Assembly (NCBI RefSeq): GCF_009789555.1
Contig: NZ_CP046902.1
Coordinates: 3,550,001-3,614,000, forward strand
DNA length: 64,000 nt
From: Stutzerimonas stutzeri
Lineage (GTDB): Bacteria; Pseudomonadota; Gammaproteobacteria; Pseudomonadales; Pseudomonadaceae
Direction of reading: 5' to 3'
Position 1 is the stretch's first letter, and each line of letters opens with the position of its first letter. Shown here piece by piece: positions 26,952 to 34,868 of the stretch. The notes below the pieces were generated by a model. That model saw nothing but the letters and a program-made list of their open reading frames with translations. It was not told the DNA's origin and did not search any database. Position numbers and translations under genes: made by a program.

Positions 26952-27811
26952 AACGCTTATCCGCTCTCTTATTGACCTGTTTGCTGTCCGCTGTTTCAAG
27001 TCTGTCCGCCGTAGCGGCCGATGCCGATCCGGATGTGCTAAAGGTTGCGCTGCTGCCGGACGAAAACGCCTCGGAGTTGATCAAGCGAAACCAGCCGCTG
27101 AAGGATTATCTGGAAGAGCATCTGGACAAGAAGGTGCAGCTGATCGTAACCACCGACTATTCCTCGATGATTGAGGCGATGCGCTTTGGCCGTATCGACC
27201 TGGCGTATTTCGGTCCGCTGTCCTACGTCATGGCCAAAAGCAAAAGCGACATCGAGCCCTTCGCTGCCATGGTCATCGACGGCAAGCCGACCTATCGCTC
27301 AGTGATTATCGCCAATGTGGCGTCAGGCGTGAATGAGTATGCCGACCTTAAGGGCAAGAAGATGGCCTATGGTGACCGGGCATCGACGTCCAGCCATCTG
27401 ATTCCCAAAACCGTGCTTCTTGAGACGGCCGAGCTGACGGGTGGGCAGGACTACGAACAACATTTTGTGGGCACGCATGACGCCGTTGCCGTCAACGTGG
27501 CGAACGGAAACGCCGATGCGGGTGGGCTGTCGGAGGTAATTTTCAATCAAGTAGCCGAACGTGGCCTAATCGATCCGAGCAAGGTGAAAGTACTTGGTTA
27601 CAGCGGCGAATATCCCCAATACCCCTGGGCGATGCGCTCGAACCTGAGCCCCGAGCTGAAAACCAAGGTGCGGGATGTATTCGTCGGTATCGACGATCCC
27701 GAAGTGCTGCGCAACTTCAAAGCCGAGGCCTTCGCGCCAATCACCGACGCCGACTACGATGTGATTCGCAACATGGGATCGCTGCTCGGCCTCGACTTCG
27801 CCACGATGTGA
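26948..27811 (+). CDS. ptxB: Phosphite-binding periplasmic protein PtxB
   Basis: 287 residues, PhnD-like periplasmic binding protein. A Sec signal peptide (KRLSALLLTCLLSAVSSLSA) is followed by a probable cleavage after AVA. The mature protein has the family segments VALLPDENASELIKRNQPL, TDYSSMIEAMRFGRIDLAYFGP and TSSHLIPKTVLLE, whose residues line the anion pocket. It captures phosphite for PtxAC. It overlaps ptxA by 4 bases, and ptxC begins inside its stop region. Confidence 0.92.
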   Translation: MKRLSALLLTCLLSAVSSLSAVAADADPDVLKVALLPDENASELIKRNQPLKDYLEEHLDKKVQLIVTTDYSSMIEAMRFGRIDLAYFGPLSYVMAKSKSDIEPFAAMVIDGKPTYRSVIIANVASGVNEYADLKGKKMAYGDRASTSSHLIPKTVLLETAELTGGQDYEQHFVGTHDAVAVNVANGNADAGGLSEVIFNQVAERGLIDPSKVKVLGYSGEYPQYPWAMRSNLSPELKTKVRDVFVGIDDPEVLRNFKAEAFAPITDADYDVIRNMGSLLGLDFATM

Positions 27812-28647
27812 GCACCGATATGTCTACTCATCATGACGTGCAGGCGCTGCCTGCAGAGCAACGCGAGCACATCCTTCGAGGCTTCGGCCTCGGTTGGTGG
27901 CGCCAGCTGGGGCAGGTGGCAATTGTACTCGGAGTGGTGCTGTTGGCCTGCTGGTACGTGGGGCTGCTCGATGCCACCACGCTGCTGAACGGGCTGCCCT
28001 CCATCGCGACCCTGGCAGGCGAGGCCATGCCGCCAGACTTTTCGGGCTATCGAAGCTGGATTCGCCCGTTGATCGACACGCTGGCGATGAGCATCGCCGG
28101 CACGGCCATCGCAGTGGTGTTCTCGCTGGTGGTGGCCTTCGTTGCAGCGCGCAATACGGCGCCGCACCCCCTTGTGTTCGGTGTTGCCCGGGTGCTGCTC
28201 AATGCCCTGCGGTCGGTGCCGGAGCTGATCATGGGCATCATCTTCGTTGCAGCCGTAGGGTTCGGCGCCTTGCCGGGCGTGCTTGCCCTGGGTCTGCATT
28301 CGATCGGCATGGTCGGCAAGTTCTTCGCCGAGGCCATCGAGCACGTCGACGAAGCGCCGGTGGAAGCCGCTCGGGCGGCGGGGGCTACGCCGATGCAAGT
28401 GCTGCTGCACGCGGTTTTGCCACAGGTGACTCCGCAGTTCGCCGACGTGGCGATCTACCGCTGGGAATACAACTTTCGCGCCTCCACCGTGATGGGCATG
28501 GTTGGCGCCGGCGGTATCGGCTTCGAACTCATGGGCTCGCTGCGCATCATGCAGTACCAGGAGGTTGCAGCAATCCTGCTGGTCATCCTGGCCATGGTCA
28601 CGCTAGTAGACGCCTTCAGTGGCGTGCTGCGCAAACGTTTCAAATAG
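27808..28647 (+). CDS. ptxC: Phosphite ABC transporter permease PtxC
   Basis: 279 residues, PhnE-type permease with about six membrane segments. The EAA-like coupling loop is EAARAAGATPMQVLLHAVLPQ, followed by YRWEYNFRASTVMGMVGAGGIGFEL, which is characteristic of PhnE. The annotated start is GTG 27808 overlapping the ptxB stop; ATG 27820 four codons later is equally possible. It forms the inner-membrane channel for PtxAB. Confidence 0.92.
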   Translation: MSTDMSTHHDVQALPAEQREHILRGFGLGWWRQLGQVAIVLGVVLLACWYVGLLDATTLLNGLPSIATLAGEAMPPDFSGYRSWIRPLIDTLAMSIAGTAIAVVFSLVVAFVAARNTAPHPLVFGVARVLLNALRSVPELIMGIIFVAAVGFGALPGVLALGLHSIGMVGKFFAEAIEHVDEAPVEAARAAGATPMQVLLHAVLPQVTPQFADVAIYRWEYNFRASTVMGMVGAGGIGFELMGSLRIMQYQEVAAILLVILAMVTLVDAFSGVLRKRFK

Positions 28648-28655
28648 GACAAACC

Positions 28656-29666
28656 ATGCTGCCGAAACTCGTTATAACTCACCGAGTACACGATGAGATC
28701 CTGCAACTGCTGGCGCCACATTGCGAGCTGATGACCAACCAGAGCGACAGCACGCTGACGCGCGAGGAAATTCTGCGCCGCTGCCGCGATGCTCAGGCGA
28801 TGATGGCGTTCATGCCCGATCGGGTCGATGCAGAATTTCTCCAAGCCTGCCCCGAGCTGCGTGTGGTCGGCTGCGCGCTCAAGGGCTTCGACAATTTCGA
28901 TGTGGACGCCTGTACTGCCCGCGGGGTCTGGTTGACCTTCGTGCCTGATCTGTTGACGGTCCCGACTGCCGAGCTGGCGATCGGACTGGCGGTGGGGCTG
29001 GGGCGGCATCTGCGCGCAGCAGATGCGTTCGTCCGCTCTGGCGAGTTCCAGGGCTGGCAACCACAGTTCTACGGCACGGGGCTGGATAACGCGACGGTCG
29101 GCATCCTTGGCATGGGCGCCATCGGACAGGCCATGGCTGAGCGCTTGCAGGGATGGGGCGCGACCCTGCAGTACCACGAGGCGAAGGCTCTGGATACACA
29201 AACCGAGCAACGGCTCGGCCTGCGCCAGGTGGCGTGCAGCGAACTCTTCGCCAGCTCGGACTTCATCCTGCTGGCGCTTCCCTTGAATGCCGATACTGAG
29301 CATCTGGTCAACGCCGAGCTGCTTGCCCTCGTACGGCCGGGCGCTCTGCTTGTAAACCCCTGTCGTGGTTCGGTAGTGGATGAAGCCGCCGTGCTCGCGG
29401 CGCTTGAGCGAGGCCAGCTCGGCGGGTATGCGGCGGATGTATTCGAAATGGAAGACTGGGCTCGCGCGGACCGGCCGCGGCTGATCGATCCTGCGCTGCT
29501 CGCGCATCCGAATACGCTCTTCACTCCGCACATAGGGTCGGCAGTGCGCGCGGTGCGCCTGGAGATTGAACGTTGTGCAGCGCAGAGCATCATCCAGGCG
29601 TTGGCAGGTGCGCGCCCAATCAACGCTGCGAACCGTCTGCCCCAGGCCGAGCCTGCCGCATGTTGA
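28656..29666 (+). CDS. ptxD: NAD-dependent phosphite dehydrogenase PtxD
   Basis: 336 residues, exactly the length of P. stutzeri WM88 PtxD, and from memory nearly identical to it. It oxidises phosphite to phosphate with reduction of NAD+. All functional residues I could check are in place: M53, K76, W134, Y139, R237, E266, H292 and R301. The Rossmann motif G152-M-G-A-I-G157 is followed by E175-A176, which favour NAD over NADP. The ATG at 28656 lies 8 bases after ptxC; a long upstream frame is only overlap. A few substitutions relative to WM88 (for example Q158 and E162) are conservative. Confidence 0.97.
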   Translation: MLPKLVITHRVHDEILQLLAPHCELMTNQSDSTLTREEILRRCRDAQAMMAFMPDRVDAEFLQACPELRVVGCALKGFDNFDVDACTARGVWLTFVPDLLTVPTAELAIGLAVGLGRHLRAADAFVRSGEFQGWQPQFYGTGLDNATVGILGMGAIGQAMAERLQGWGATLQYHEAKALDTQTEQRLGLRQVACSELFASSDFILLALPLNADTEHLVNAELLALVRPGALLVNPCRGSVVDEAAVLAALERGQLGGYAADVFEMEDWARADRPRLIDPALLAHPNTLFTPHIGSAVRAVRLEIERCAAQSIIQALAGARPINAANRLPQAEPAAC

Positions 29667-30574
29667 ATCCGGTCTGGCTGAAGAGCCTGGTAGCGATCGT
29701 TCAAACAGGCAGTTTTCAGAGCGCGGCGAGGGCGTTGGGGCTGGCCCAGCCGACGGTGTCGCAGCACTTGCAGAAGCTTGAAGAGCAGGTCGGCGTAACG
29801 CTGGTGCAGCGCAGTCGTAGAGGCTGCCAGCCTACCACACGTGCGCTGGCCTTCATGCCGCATGCGACCGCCTTGCTCGACATGCACGCCCGGGCGCTAG
29901 AAGCCCTGCATGGAAATAGTGAGCGCGTCGGGGCCAGCTCCAACATCGGCACCTACCTTCTCCAGCCATTCGTGCGCAGCTATCTGACGACCGCAAATGA
30001 GAGGGGCGAGGTGGATCTGCGCATCGCCGCCAACCCGGATGTGGCCGACCAGCTACTGGCGGGCCAGCTCGACGCCGCGATCATGGAATGGTGGCTACCT
30101 CACCCCGACTTCGAACACCGCCTCTGGCGGGTCGAGCCGCTGGTACTTATCGTCAGCCCCGACCATCCGCTGGCTGAAGCAGGGTGCATAGAACGCGATC
30201 GTCTGGTGGACCTGCCGATGCTGGGAGGTGAACCGGGTAGCGGTACCGGACGGCTTCTGACCGAATACTTTGGCGAGCTGGGCGTGCCTCGCAGCGGTAT
30301 GCAGCTAGGCAGCACCGAGGCAGTCAAACAAGCAGTCAGGGCGGGACTCGGCGTGTCGTTGGTGATGGCTTCCGCAGTACAAGACGAAGTTCGCAGTGGC
30401 GCGCTGGTAGCTCTTCCCATCCCGGGGCTTGAAAAGCGTCTCCAACTGATCTGGCGCAAACCGCCCGGAAATCTGCACCCGCCGGGATTTGTGCGGCACT
30501 TATTGGCCGATAGCTACAACTCGCTAGAAGCTGTTATCAGCTACGCGCCCGCGATGCCTAATCTCACCGTCTAA
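29660..30574 (+). CDS. ptxE: LysR-type regulator PtxE
   Basis: 304 residues. The N-terminal winged helix-turn-helix (LVAIVQTGSFQSAARALGLAQPTVSQHLQKLEEQVG) is followed by a LysR substrate-binding domain. The ATG at 29660 overlaps the ptxD stop by 7 bases. Position at the end of ptxABCD matches the known operon, where PtxE is the linked LysR protein; its effector is not established. The 3' end overlaps the convergent phosphatase-family gene by 4 bases, so the two transcripts can interfere. Confidence 0.92.
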   Translation: MLNPVWLKSLVAIVQTGSFQSAARALGLAQPTVSQHLQKLEEQVGVTLVQRSRRGCQPTTRALAFMPHATALLDMHARALEALHGNSERVGASSNIGTYLLQPFVRSYLTTANERGEVDLRIAANPDVADQLLAGQLDAAIMEWWLPHPDFEHRLWRVEPLVLIVSPDHPLAEAGCIERDRLVDLPMLGGEPGSGTGRLLTEYFGELGVPRSGMQLGSTEAVKQAVRAGLGVSLVMASAVQDEVRSGALVALPIPGLEKRLQLIWRKPPGNLHPPGFVRHLLADSYNSLEAVISYAPAMPNLTV

Positions 30575-31392
30575 GCGAAAACCTGACTCCAATCTCTATC
30601 TACTAGGACAGTGCATGCCTGCGGCGCTCCACCGAAACATCGACTCGAAACCTTTGAGAGCTTCGCAACAGAGTCATAGGTAATAGGTTCGCCAGATTGA
30701 TTGATCAGGACGCCGCCAGCTCCCCGCAGAATTGCGTGTCCAGCCACCACATCATGAGCAGATGCAGGAACAACTGAGACTGCCGCAACACCATCTCCAA
30801 CGGCGACCGTAGCCAGTCGGTAGGCAATACTAGGCATCGGTAAGCACACAGAAGGAGCGCAAAGCGCTGCGTTGACCTCTGGCCTCGCCAAAGCTCCCGT
30901 ACTTACCAGCACGTTGCTGTCCGCTCCTAGCTGGAGTGTACTAATCGAGCTTTTCAAAATCTGTCCATTTCTACTGATGCCGGCCAGCCCCTCGCACCAA
31001 GCGATACAGTCTGGTCCTCTCCCGTTCGTGACCGGCGCATGAACCACGCCGAGGACAGGCTCTGCCCCCCTCAATAGGCCGACAGAGAGCGCTGTCCCTC
31101 TGAAGCCCCGAAGGAAATCCCGGGTGCCGTCGTTAGGATCAACTACCCAACAATACTCAGCACCAGTCAATGTTGAGCCCGTTTCCTCCCCCCAAAAATC
31201 GCAGTCCAGAGCAGCCAGAAGCTCTTCTCTCAGCAGGGCTTCAATCTCTACGTCGACCTCCGCCTTGTCCCCATATCCACGTGGACCCGATGCAAGCTCA
31301 CATTCCGCTGCTAACAACTCTCCGGCGCCGAGAACAATCCGAATCGTGCAGTTCAAGAGATCAGTCAGAATCATGACGGGACCCTGTGTCAT
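30571..31392 (-). CDS. Inositol-monophosphatase/CysQ-family phosphatase
   Basis: 273 residues. The metal-binding motifs of the family are present: WGEE (about residue 67), WVVDPNDGTRDFLRG (D-P-x-D-G-T, with Asn where Ile or Leu is usual) and PASAHDVVAGHAILRGAGG (in place of WDxAAG). Members hydrolyse inositol phosphates, 3'-phosphoadenosine 5'-phosphate or similar small phosphomonoesters. The His instead of Trp before the last Asp suggests a divergent branch. It lies in the element next to ptx but on the opposite strand, so a role in phosphorus scavenging or in an accessory defence module are both open. The start could be ATG 31392 or the ATG 18 bases downstream. Confidence 0.78.
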   Translation of the reverse strand: MTQGPVMILTDLLNCTIRIVLGAGELLAAECELASGPRGYGDKAEVDVEIEALLREELLAALDCDFWGEETGSTLTGAEYCWVVDPNDGTRDFLRGFRGTALSVGLLRGAEPVLGVVHAPVTNGRGPDCIAWCEGLAGISRNGQILKSSISTLQLGADSNVLVSTGALARPEVNAALCAPSVCLPMPSIAYRLATVAVGDGVAAVSVVPASAHDVVAGHAILRGAGGVLINQSGEPITYDSVAKLSKVSSRCFGGAPQACTVLVDRDWSQVFA

Positions 31393-31410
31393 GCCTAAGC
31401 ATGGGCTGCT

Positions 31411-31860
31411 TCAAGATTCAGCGACCGCGCTAGGCGCTGCCGAACAATATATTCTCGCCTTAGTTCCCCCTACCGCCCCTTCGTGGCGACTCTCCACGTA
31501 ACACCTCCCCGTGCCGGTTTTGAACTCATAGCCAAACACCTGCTTTGCTTGATCGTGAACTTTCACCAGCTCGGTTAGCGGCTCCATGCTCCAGCTGTCC
31601 GTCCCGTTCAAGCGCGCAGGTACAACCAATGCGACCGACGCAATCTGCAGATCTGGAGACTGCTCCCCAAGAAGTGACTCAAAAGCATCCTCGTTCGGGA
31701 TCAAGAGCATCGTGTCCCAGGACACACCATCGCTGGCTTCGCGAACCGTCACGTAGAACCATGGACGATGCTGCCTGTGCTCCACGTATTGCCACATTTG
31801 ATAGTGGTCCCCAAATAGAGGCTCGAACGGGATTTCAGCATGCCTATAGGTAGTAAACAT
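31411..31860 (-). CDS. Unknown protein of 149 residues carried by the element
   Basis: Starts MFTTYRHAEIPFEPLFGDHYQ and is rich in aromatic residues (YQMWQYVEHRQHRPWFYVTV) with beta-strand-like spacing; I do not recognise the family. It ends 18 bases before the phosphatase-family gene on the same strand, so the two are probably co-transcribed. A 70-base AT-rich gap separates its start from the divergent XRE-type gene, which may regulate it. The C-terminal 25 residues look unstructured. Confidence 0.6.
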   Translation of the reverse strand: MFTTYRHAEIPFEPLFGDHYQMWQYVEHRQHRPWFYVTVREASDGVSWDTMLLIPNEDAFESLLGEQSPDLQIASVALVVPARLNGTDSWSMEPLTELVKVHDQAKQVFGYEFKTGTGRCYVESRHEGAVGGTKARIYCSAAPSAVAES

Positions 31861-31945
31861 CTGTGGATACTCGAAATTAAGCTATATATAGCATAGCCGA
31901 ATTATCACCAAGAAGGCTTCATCGTTCCCTTTGCGAGAGTGCAAA

Positions 31946-32236
31946 GTGGAACTGAACAAAGCACTTGGATTGGTAATGAAAGACATTCGGCAATCGCGCG
32001 GGCTGCCACAGGAGGGCCTTGGCCCAAGCCAGAGCTATATCAGTGCGCTTGAGCGAGGGAAGTGGAAAGCATCACTAGATAAGGTGGAGCAAATCGCAGG
32101 AATTTTGACCCTTCATCCCGCAACACTCCTTCTTCTCGCCTACCTGAGAAAGGACCCCTCGCTTGATGCGCAGGCGTTACTTTCGCAGATCCAAGCTGAG
32201 TTAGATGTCCATCAAAGCAACCTTGGTGCACGTTGA
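31946..32236 (+). CDS. Small XRE-family helix-turn-helix protein
   Basis: 96 residues from GTG 31946, which follows GAGAG; a TTG 15 bases upstream is an alternative. The helix-turn-helix covers most of the protein: LGLVMKDIRQSRGLPQEG, then GPSQSYISALERGKWKAS, the recognition helix, and LDKVEQIAGILTLHPATLL. It is divergent from the 149-residue gene and is a plausible repressor of that pair. A terminator-like hairpin follows at 32349. Confidence 0.75.
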   Translation: MELNKALGLVMKDIRQSRGLPQEGLGPSQSYISALERGKWKASLDKVEQIAGILTLHPATLLLLAYLRKDPSLDAQALLSQIQAELDVHQSNLGAR

Positions 32237-32348
32237 ATTAAAACCCAAGGCAGGATCTAAAACCGCCGCAGTCAGATCGACACAGGTAGAAAACTGAAAA
32301 CCCCAGCCTGAGACCGTCCCTGTAAGACCTCAAACCTAGGCCCAGGTG

Positions 32349-32380
32349 AGCCTCAGGCGCAAAAAGCATTGAGGCTTTTA
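32349..32380 (+). terminator. Terminator-like hairpin after the XRE gene
   Basis: AGCCTCA/TGAGGCT stem with a 14-base A-rich loop, then TTTTA. Confidence 0.5.
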
Positions 32381-32451
32381 CCTTGCCTATGCATCATGAC
32401 CTAATGGCGATGAGTATCTGAAACACTGGGGGTCGCCCCCCAAATCCAAAA

Positions 32452-32600
32452 TGTAAACGATGGGCCCAATTAGAGGCGCACGGTTTACATTTTCCCCTGC
32501 CAGCTCTTAACGAAAGAAACTGATCCACCAAAACACCAGCCTTAAACCCGCATTTTTAGAGGAGTAGAGATCAAAAGAGGGGGCTCAGCGCACGTTTACA
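32452..32600. repeat. Right-end TGTAAAC repeats, likely recombinase binding sites
   Basis: TGTAAAC at 32452-32458 (plus), and GTTTACA, its inverse, at 32483-32489 and 32594-32600. The first two form an inverted pair, each within AAAATGTAAAC, 24 bases apart. Apart from these repeats and the terminator-like hairpin, the gap 32237-32584 holds nothing I can identify. Confidence 0.6.
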
Positions 32601-32638
32601 GTGATGCGCACTGGGTGGAACAACACTACGCTACGCAT
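32585..32638 (-). pseudogene. dnaQ: Stranded native 5' end of dnaQ
   Basis: ATG at 32636-32638 on the minus strand, 11 bases after the rnhA stop, begins MRSVVL, the conserved dnaQ start. The frame then runs into the element and stops after 17 codons. It retains the native translation signals and should still be translated as a short peptide from the rnhA transcript. Confidence 0.85.
32624..32629. repeat. Right attachment core (CACTAC)
   Basis: Second copy of the 6-bp core found at 14355-14360; on the minus strand it encodes the Val-Val of MRSVVL. Confidence 0.85.
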
Positions 32639-32649
32639 GTTTCACTCAC

Positions 32650-33102
32650 TCAAGCGGTTTGTCGTTTGGCCTCTACCACGCCGCGATTGGCCAGCAGATC
32701 GGCGCGTTCGTTGCCCGGGTGGCCGGTGTGCCCGCGCACCCATTGCCAGCTCACCTGATGACGGTTGACCTGCTCGTCCAGCTGGCGCCACAAGTCGGCG
32801 TTTTTCACCGGCTGCTTGGCAGCGGTTTTCCAGCCGCGTTTCTTCCAGTTGGGCATCCAGTCGTTGATGCCCTGCATGACGTACTGCGAGTCGGTTACCA
32901 GCTTGACCTGGCAAGGTCTTTTCAGCTCTTCCAGCGCGCGAATCGCCGCCATCAATTCCATTCGATTGTTGGTGGTTTCCGCTTCGCCGCCCCACAGTTC
33001 ACGCTCGACCCCCTTGTAGACGAGCAGCGCGCCCCAGCCACCGGGCCCCGGATTACCCTTGCAGGCGCCGTCGGTGTAGATCTCGACCGTTTCATCACTC
33101 AT
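32650..33102 (-). CDS. rnhA: Ribonuclease HI
   Basis: 150 residues, normal length. Catalytic carboxylates are present: Asp in EIYTDGACKGNPGPGG, Glu in NRMELMAAI, Asp in LVTDSQYV and Asp in GNERADLLA, with the His in RGHTGHPGN. It degrades RNA in RNA-DNA hybrids. It follows the methyltransferase gene by 17 bases. In pseudomonads dnaQ follows directly, and here the element has separated them. Confidence 0.95.
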   Translation of the reverse strand: MSDETVEIYTDGACKGNPGPGGWGALLVYKGVERELWGGEAETTNNRMELMAAIRALEELKRPCQVKLVTDSQYVMQGINDWMPNWKKRGWKTAAKQPVKNADLWRQLDEQVNRHQVSWQWVRGHTGHPGNERADLLANRGVVEAKRQTA

Positions 33103-33119
33103 GAAGGATTGTTCGCCCT

Positions 33120-33875
33120 TTACTGTTCGGCGTCACGGCGGCTGACCTTCGCCACCGGCATTGGCAGCAGCTGGCCCATACGCTCTCGACGACTCTGTCT
33201 CAACGGTCGCAGGCCAACCATCAGCTTACGCGCCACCAGCAGGTAGAAACCGCCAGTGGGCATCTGCAACCGCTGGCCAGCGACCTCCAGCCCCGACAAT
33301 CGCGCCTGCCACTGCCCCGACGAAAGCGGCGGACAATAGCACCCGAACCGACGTTTCTCCAGCGCGAATCCGAGCAGGTTGAGCCAGTCACCGACACGTG
33401 TCGGGCGAATGCAGCGGGCCTGACGAAAGGCTTTGCGCGACAGCAGGCGCGTCGCGCCCCAAGCGCTCCACGGATTGATGCCCAGGATGAGCAGATGCCC
33501 GCCCGGCCTGACACTCCGCGCCGCTTCGCGCAGCAAGGCATGCGGCGACAGGCTGAAGTCCAGACCATGCTGAACCACCACGACGTCAGCGGCATGTTCG
33601 CCAATCGGCCAGGACTGTTCTTCGCAAACGATCTCCACACCGTCCAGTGGCGGACCGAGCCGGACGCTACGCTTGATTTTCTGCGGCTCGATCGGCGTAT
33701 TGGCAAAAGGTCCGTAGTGCACCAGATAGCTGCCGAAACAGCGCGACAGTTCCTGCCCGATCGCGCGCTGTTCCTGCTCAAGCAGTTGTCGACCCTGGGG
33801 GCTATCGAACCAGGCGCTGGCGTCGTTCATGAGCGACAGCCAATGCTCATCCGATTTGCTACAAGACTCACTCAT
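33120..33875 (-). CDS. SAM-dependent methyltransferase-like protein
   Basis: 251 residues from ATG 33875, which follows GGAGG with good spacing. A class I methyltransferase core is visible: ADVVVVQHGLDFSLSPHALLREAARSVRPGGHLLILGINPWS. The glycine-rich SAM motif I is weak, so activity is uncertain. This gene is regularly upstream of rnhA and divergent from gloB in pseudomonads; its substrate is unknown. Confidence 0.8.
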   Translation of the reverse strand: MSESCSKSDEHWLSLMNDASAWFDSPQGRQLLEQEQRAIGQELSRCFGSYLVHYGPFANTPIEPQKIKRSVRLGPPLDGVEIVCEEQSWPIGEHAADVVVVQHGLDFSLSPHALLREAARSVRPGGHLLILGINPWSAWGATRLLSRKAFRQARCIRPTRVGDWLNLLGFALEKRRFGCYCPPLSSGQWQARLSGLEVAGQRLQMPTGGFYLLVARKLMVGLRPLRQSRRERMGQLLPMPVAKVSRRDAEQ

Positions 33876-33988
33876 GGTTGGCCTCCGTTCATCGGTCGGA
33901 CCGATCCGATAGGCGCTAACCGATCGGTTCAAGTTTCCAATCCGGCTGTTAGGATGCGCTTTTGCTAATGACTTGGCGACCCGTACAT

Positions 33989-34768
33989 ATGTTGAACATA
34001 GACGCTCTGCCCGCCTTCACCGACAACTACATATGGATGCTCCAGGACCCTGAACAGCGTCTGTGCGCGGCCGTGGACCCGGGTGATGCAGGCCCCGTCC
34101 AGGCTTGGCTGGAGGCGCGCCCCGGTTGGCGGCTGACCGACATCCTGGTCACCCACCATCACCACGATCATGTCGGCGGTGTACAACAGCTCAAGGCCGC
34201 GCATGGTGCAAGGGTCCATGGCCCGGCTGCGGAGAATATCCCGGCCCGGGACGTGGCGCTGGTCGATGCCCAGCGTATCCGCATTCTCGACCATGAACTT
34301 GAGGTCATCGAGGTGCCAGGGCATACCAGCGGTCACATCGCCTATTTCCACAGTGACGCCCAGACCCCCTGGCTGCTGAGCGGCGACACCCTGTTCGCCG
34401 CAGGCTGCGGTCGTCTGTTCGAGGGCACCGCCGAGCAGATGTACCGCTCATTGCAGCGGCTGGCGGCGCTGCCGTCCTCCACGCGTGTGTATTGCGCCCA
34501 CGAGTACACGCTCGGCAACCTGCGGTTCGCGCAGGCAGTCGAGCCGAACAATCGGGCAATTGCCGAACGACTCGAGCAGGTCGTCCGTTTGCGCGAGGCC
34601 AAACGCATCACCCTCCCCTCTGAACTGTCCATCGAGCGGGCCACCAACCCCTTCTTGCGCAGCGCCGAGCCAGTCGTGGCTGCCGCAGCAAGCCACCATG
34701 CGGGCCGCCAATTGGCGACCCCGGAACGCGTGTTCGCGGCGCTGCGCGCGTGGAAGGATACGTTCTGA
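33989..34768 (+). CDS. gloB: Hydroxyacylglutathione hydrolase (glyoxalase II)
   Basis: 259 residues from ATG 33989 (MLNIDALPAFTDNYIWML). Metallo-beta-lactamase fold with the binuclear metal motif THHHHDHVGG and later ligands in PGHTSGH, SGDTLF and CAHEYTLGNLRF. The C-terminal helical part contacts glutathione. It converts S-lactoylglutathione to lactate and glutathione in methylglyoxal detoxification. The upstream in-frame TTG at 33962 is not needed. Divergent from the methyltransferase gene. Confidence 0.92.
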   Translation: MLNIDALPAFTDNYIWMLQDPEQRLCAAVDPGDAGPVQAWLEARPGWRLTDILVTHHHHDHVGGVQQLKAAHGARVHGPAAENIPARDVALVDAQRIRILDHELEVIEVPGHTSGHIAYFHSDAQTPWLLSGDTLFAAGCGRLFEGTAEQMYRSLQRLAALPSSTRVYCAHEYTLGNLRFAQAVEPNNRAIAERLEQVVRLREAKRITLPSELSIERATNPFLRSAEPVVAAAASHHAGRQLATPERVFAALRAWKDTF

Positions 34769-34868
34769 CGAAGCTCGACCAGTCTTCAAAAACCACGGCG
34801 GCGGGTTGACCCACCGGGACGGCATTCCTACACTCCCTCGAATTTTGCGCCAGGGAAACCTTCAGCCA

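Larger units (their letters stand above)
14355..32629. mobile_element. 18.3-kb Tn554-like/recombinase-trio element inserted in the 5' end of dnaQ
   Basis: The borders are defined by the broken dnaQ gene. On the minus strand the right side reads ATGCGTAGC-GTAGTG-TTG, encoding the native MRSVVL. The left side reads GTAGTG-CTGGACACC, encoding VLDT. The shared 6-bp GTAGTG (CACTAC on plus) is the duplicated core; the next base differs (T versus C). The element encodes three tandem tyrosine recombinases and a coiled-coil protein at its left end, then a Lamassu-type operon, ptxABCDE and a three-gene module. The recombinase region is visibly AT-richer than the host backbone. It interrupts the rnhA-dnaQ pair that is adjacent in other pseudomonads. 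Confidence 0.9.

Noticed and set aside
14467..32490. Element borders placed at the TGTAAAC repeats
   Set aside because: The split dnaQ codons place the exchange points at CACTAC, outside the repeats, which are better seen as binding sites.
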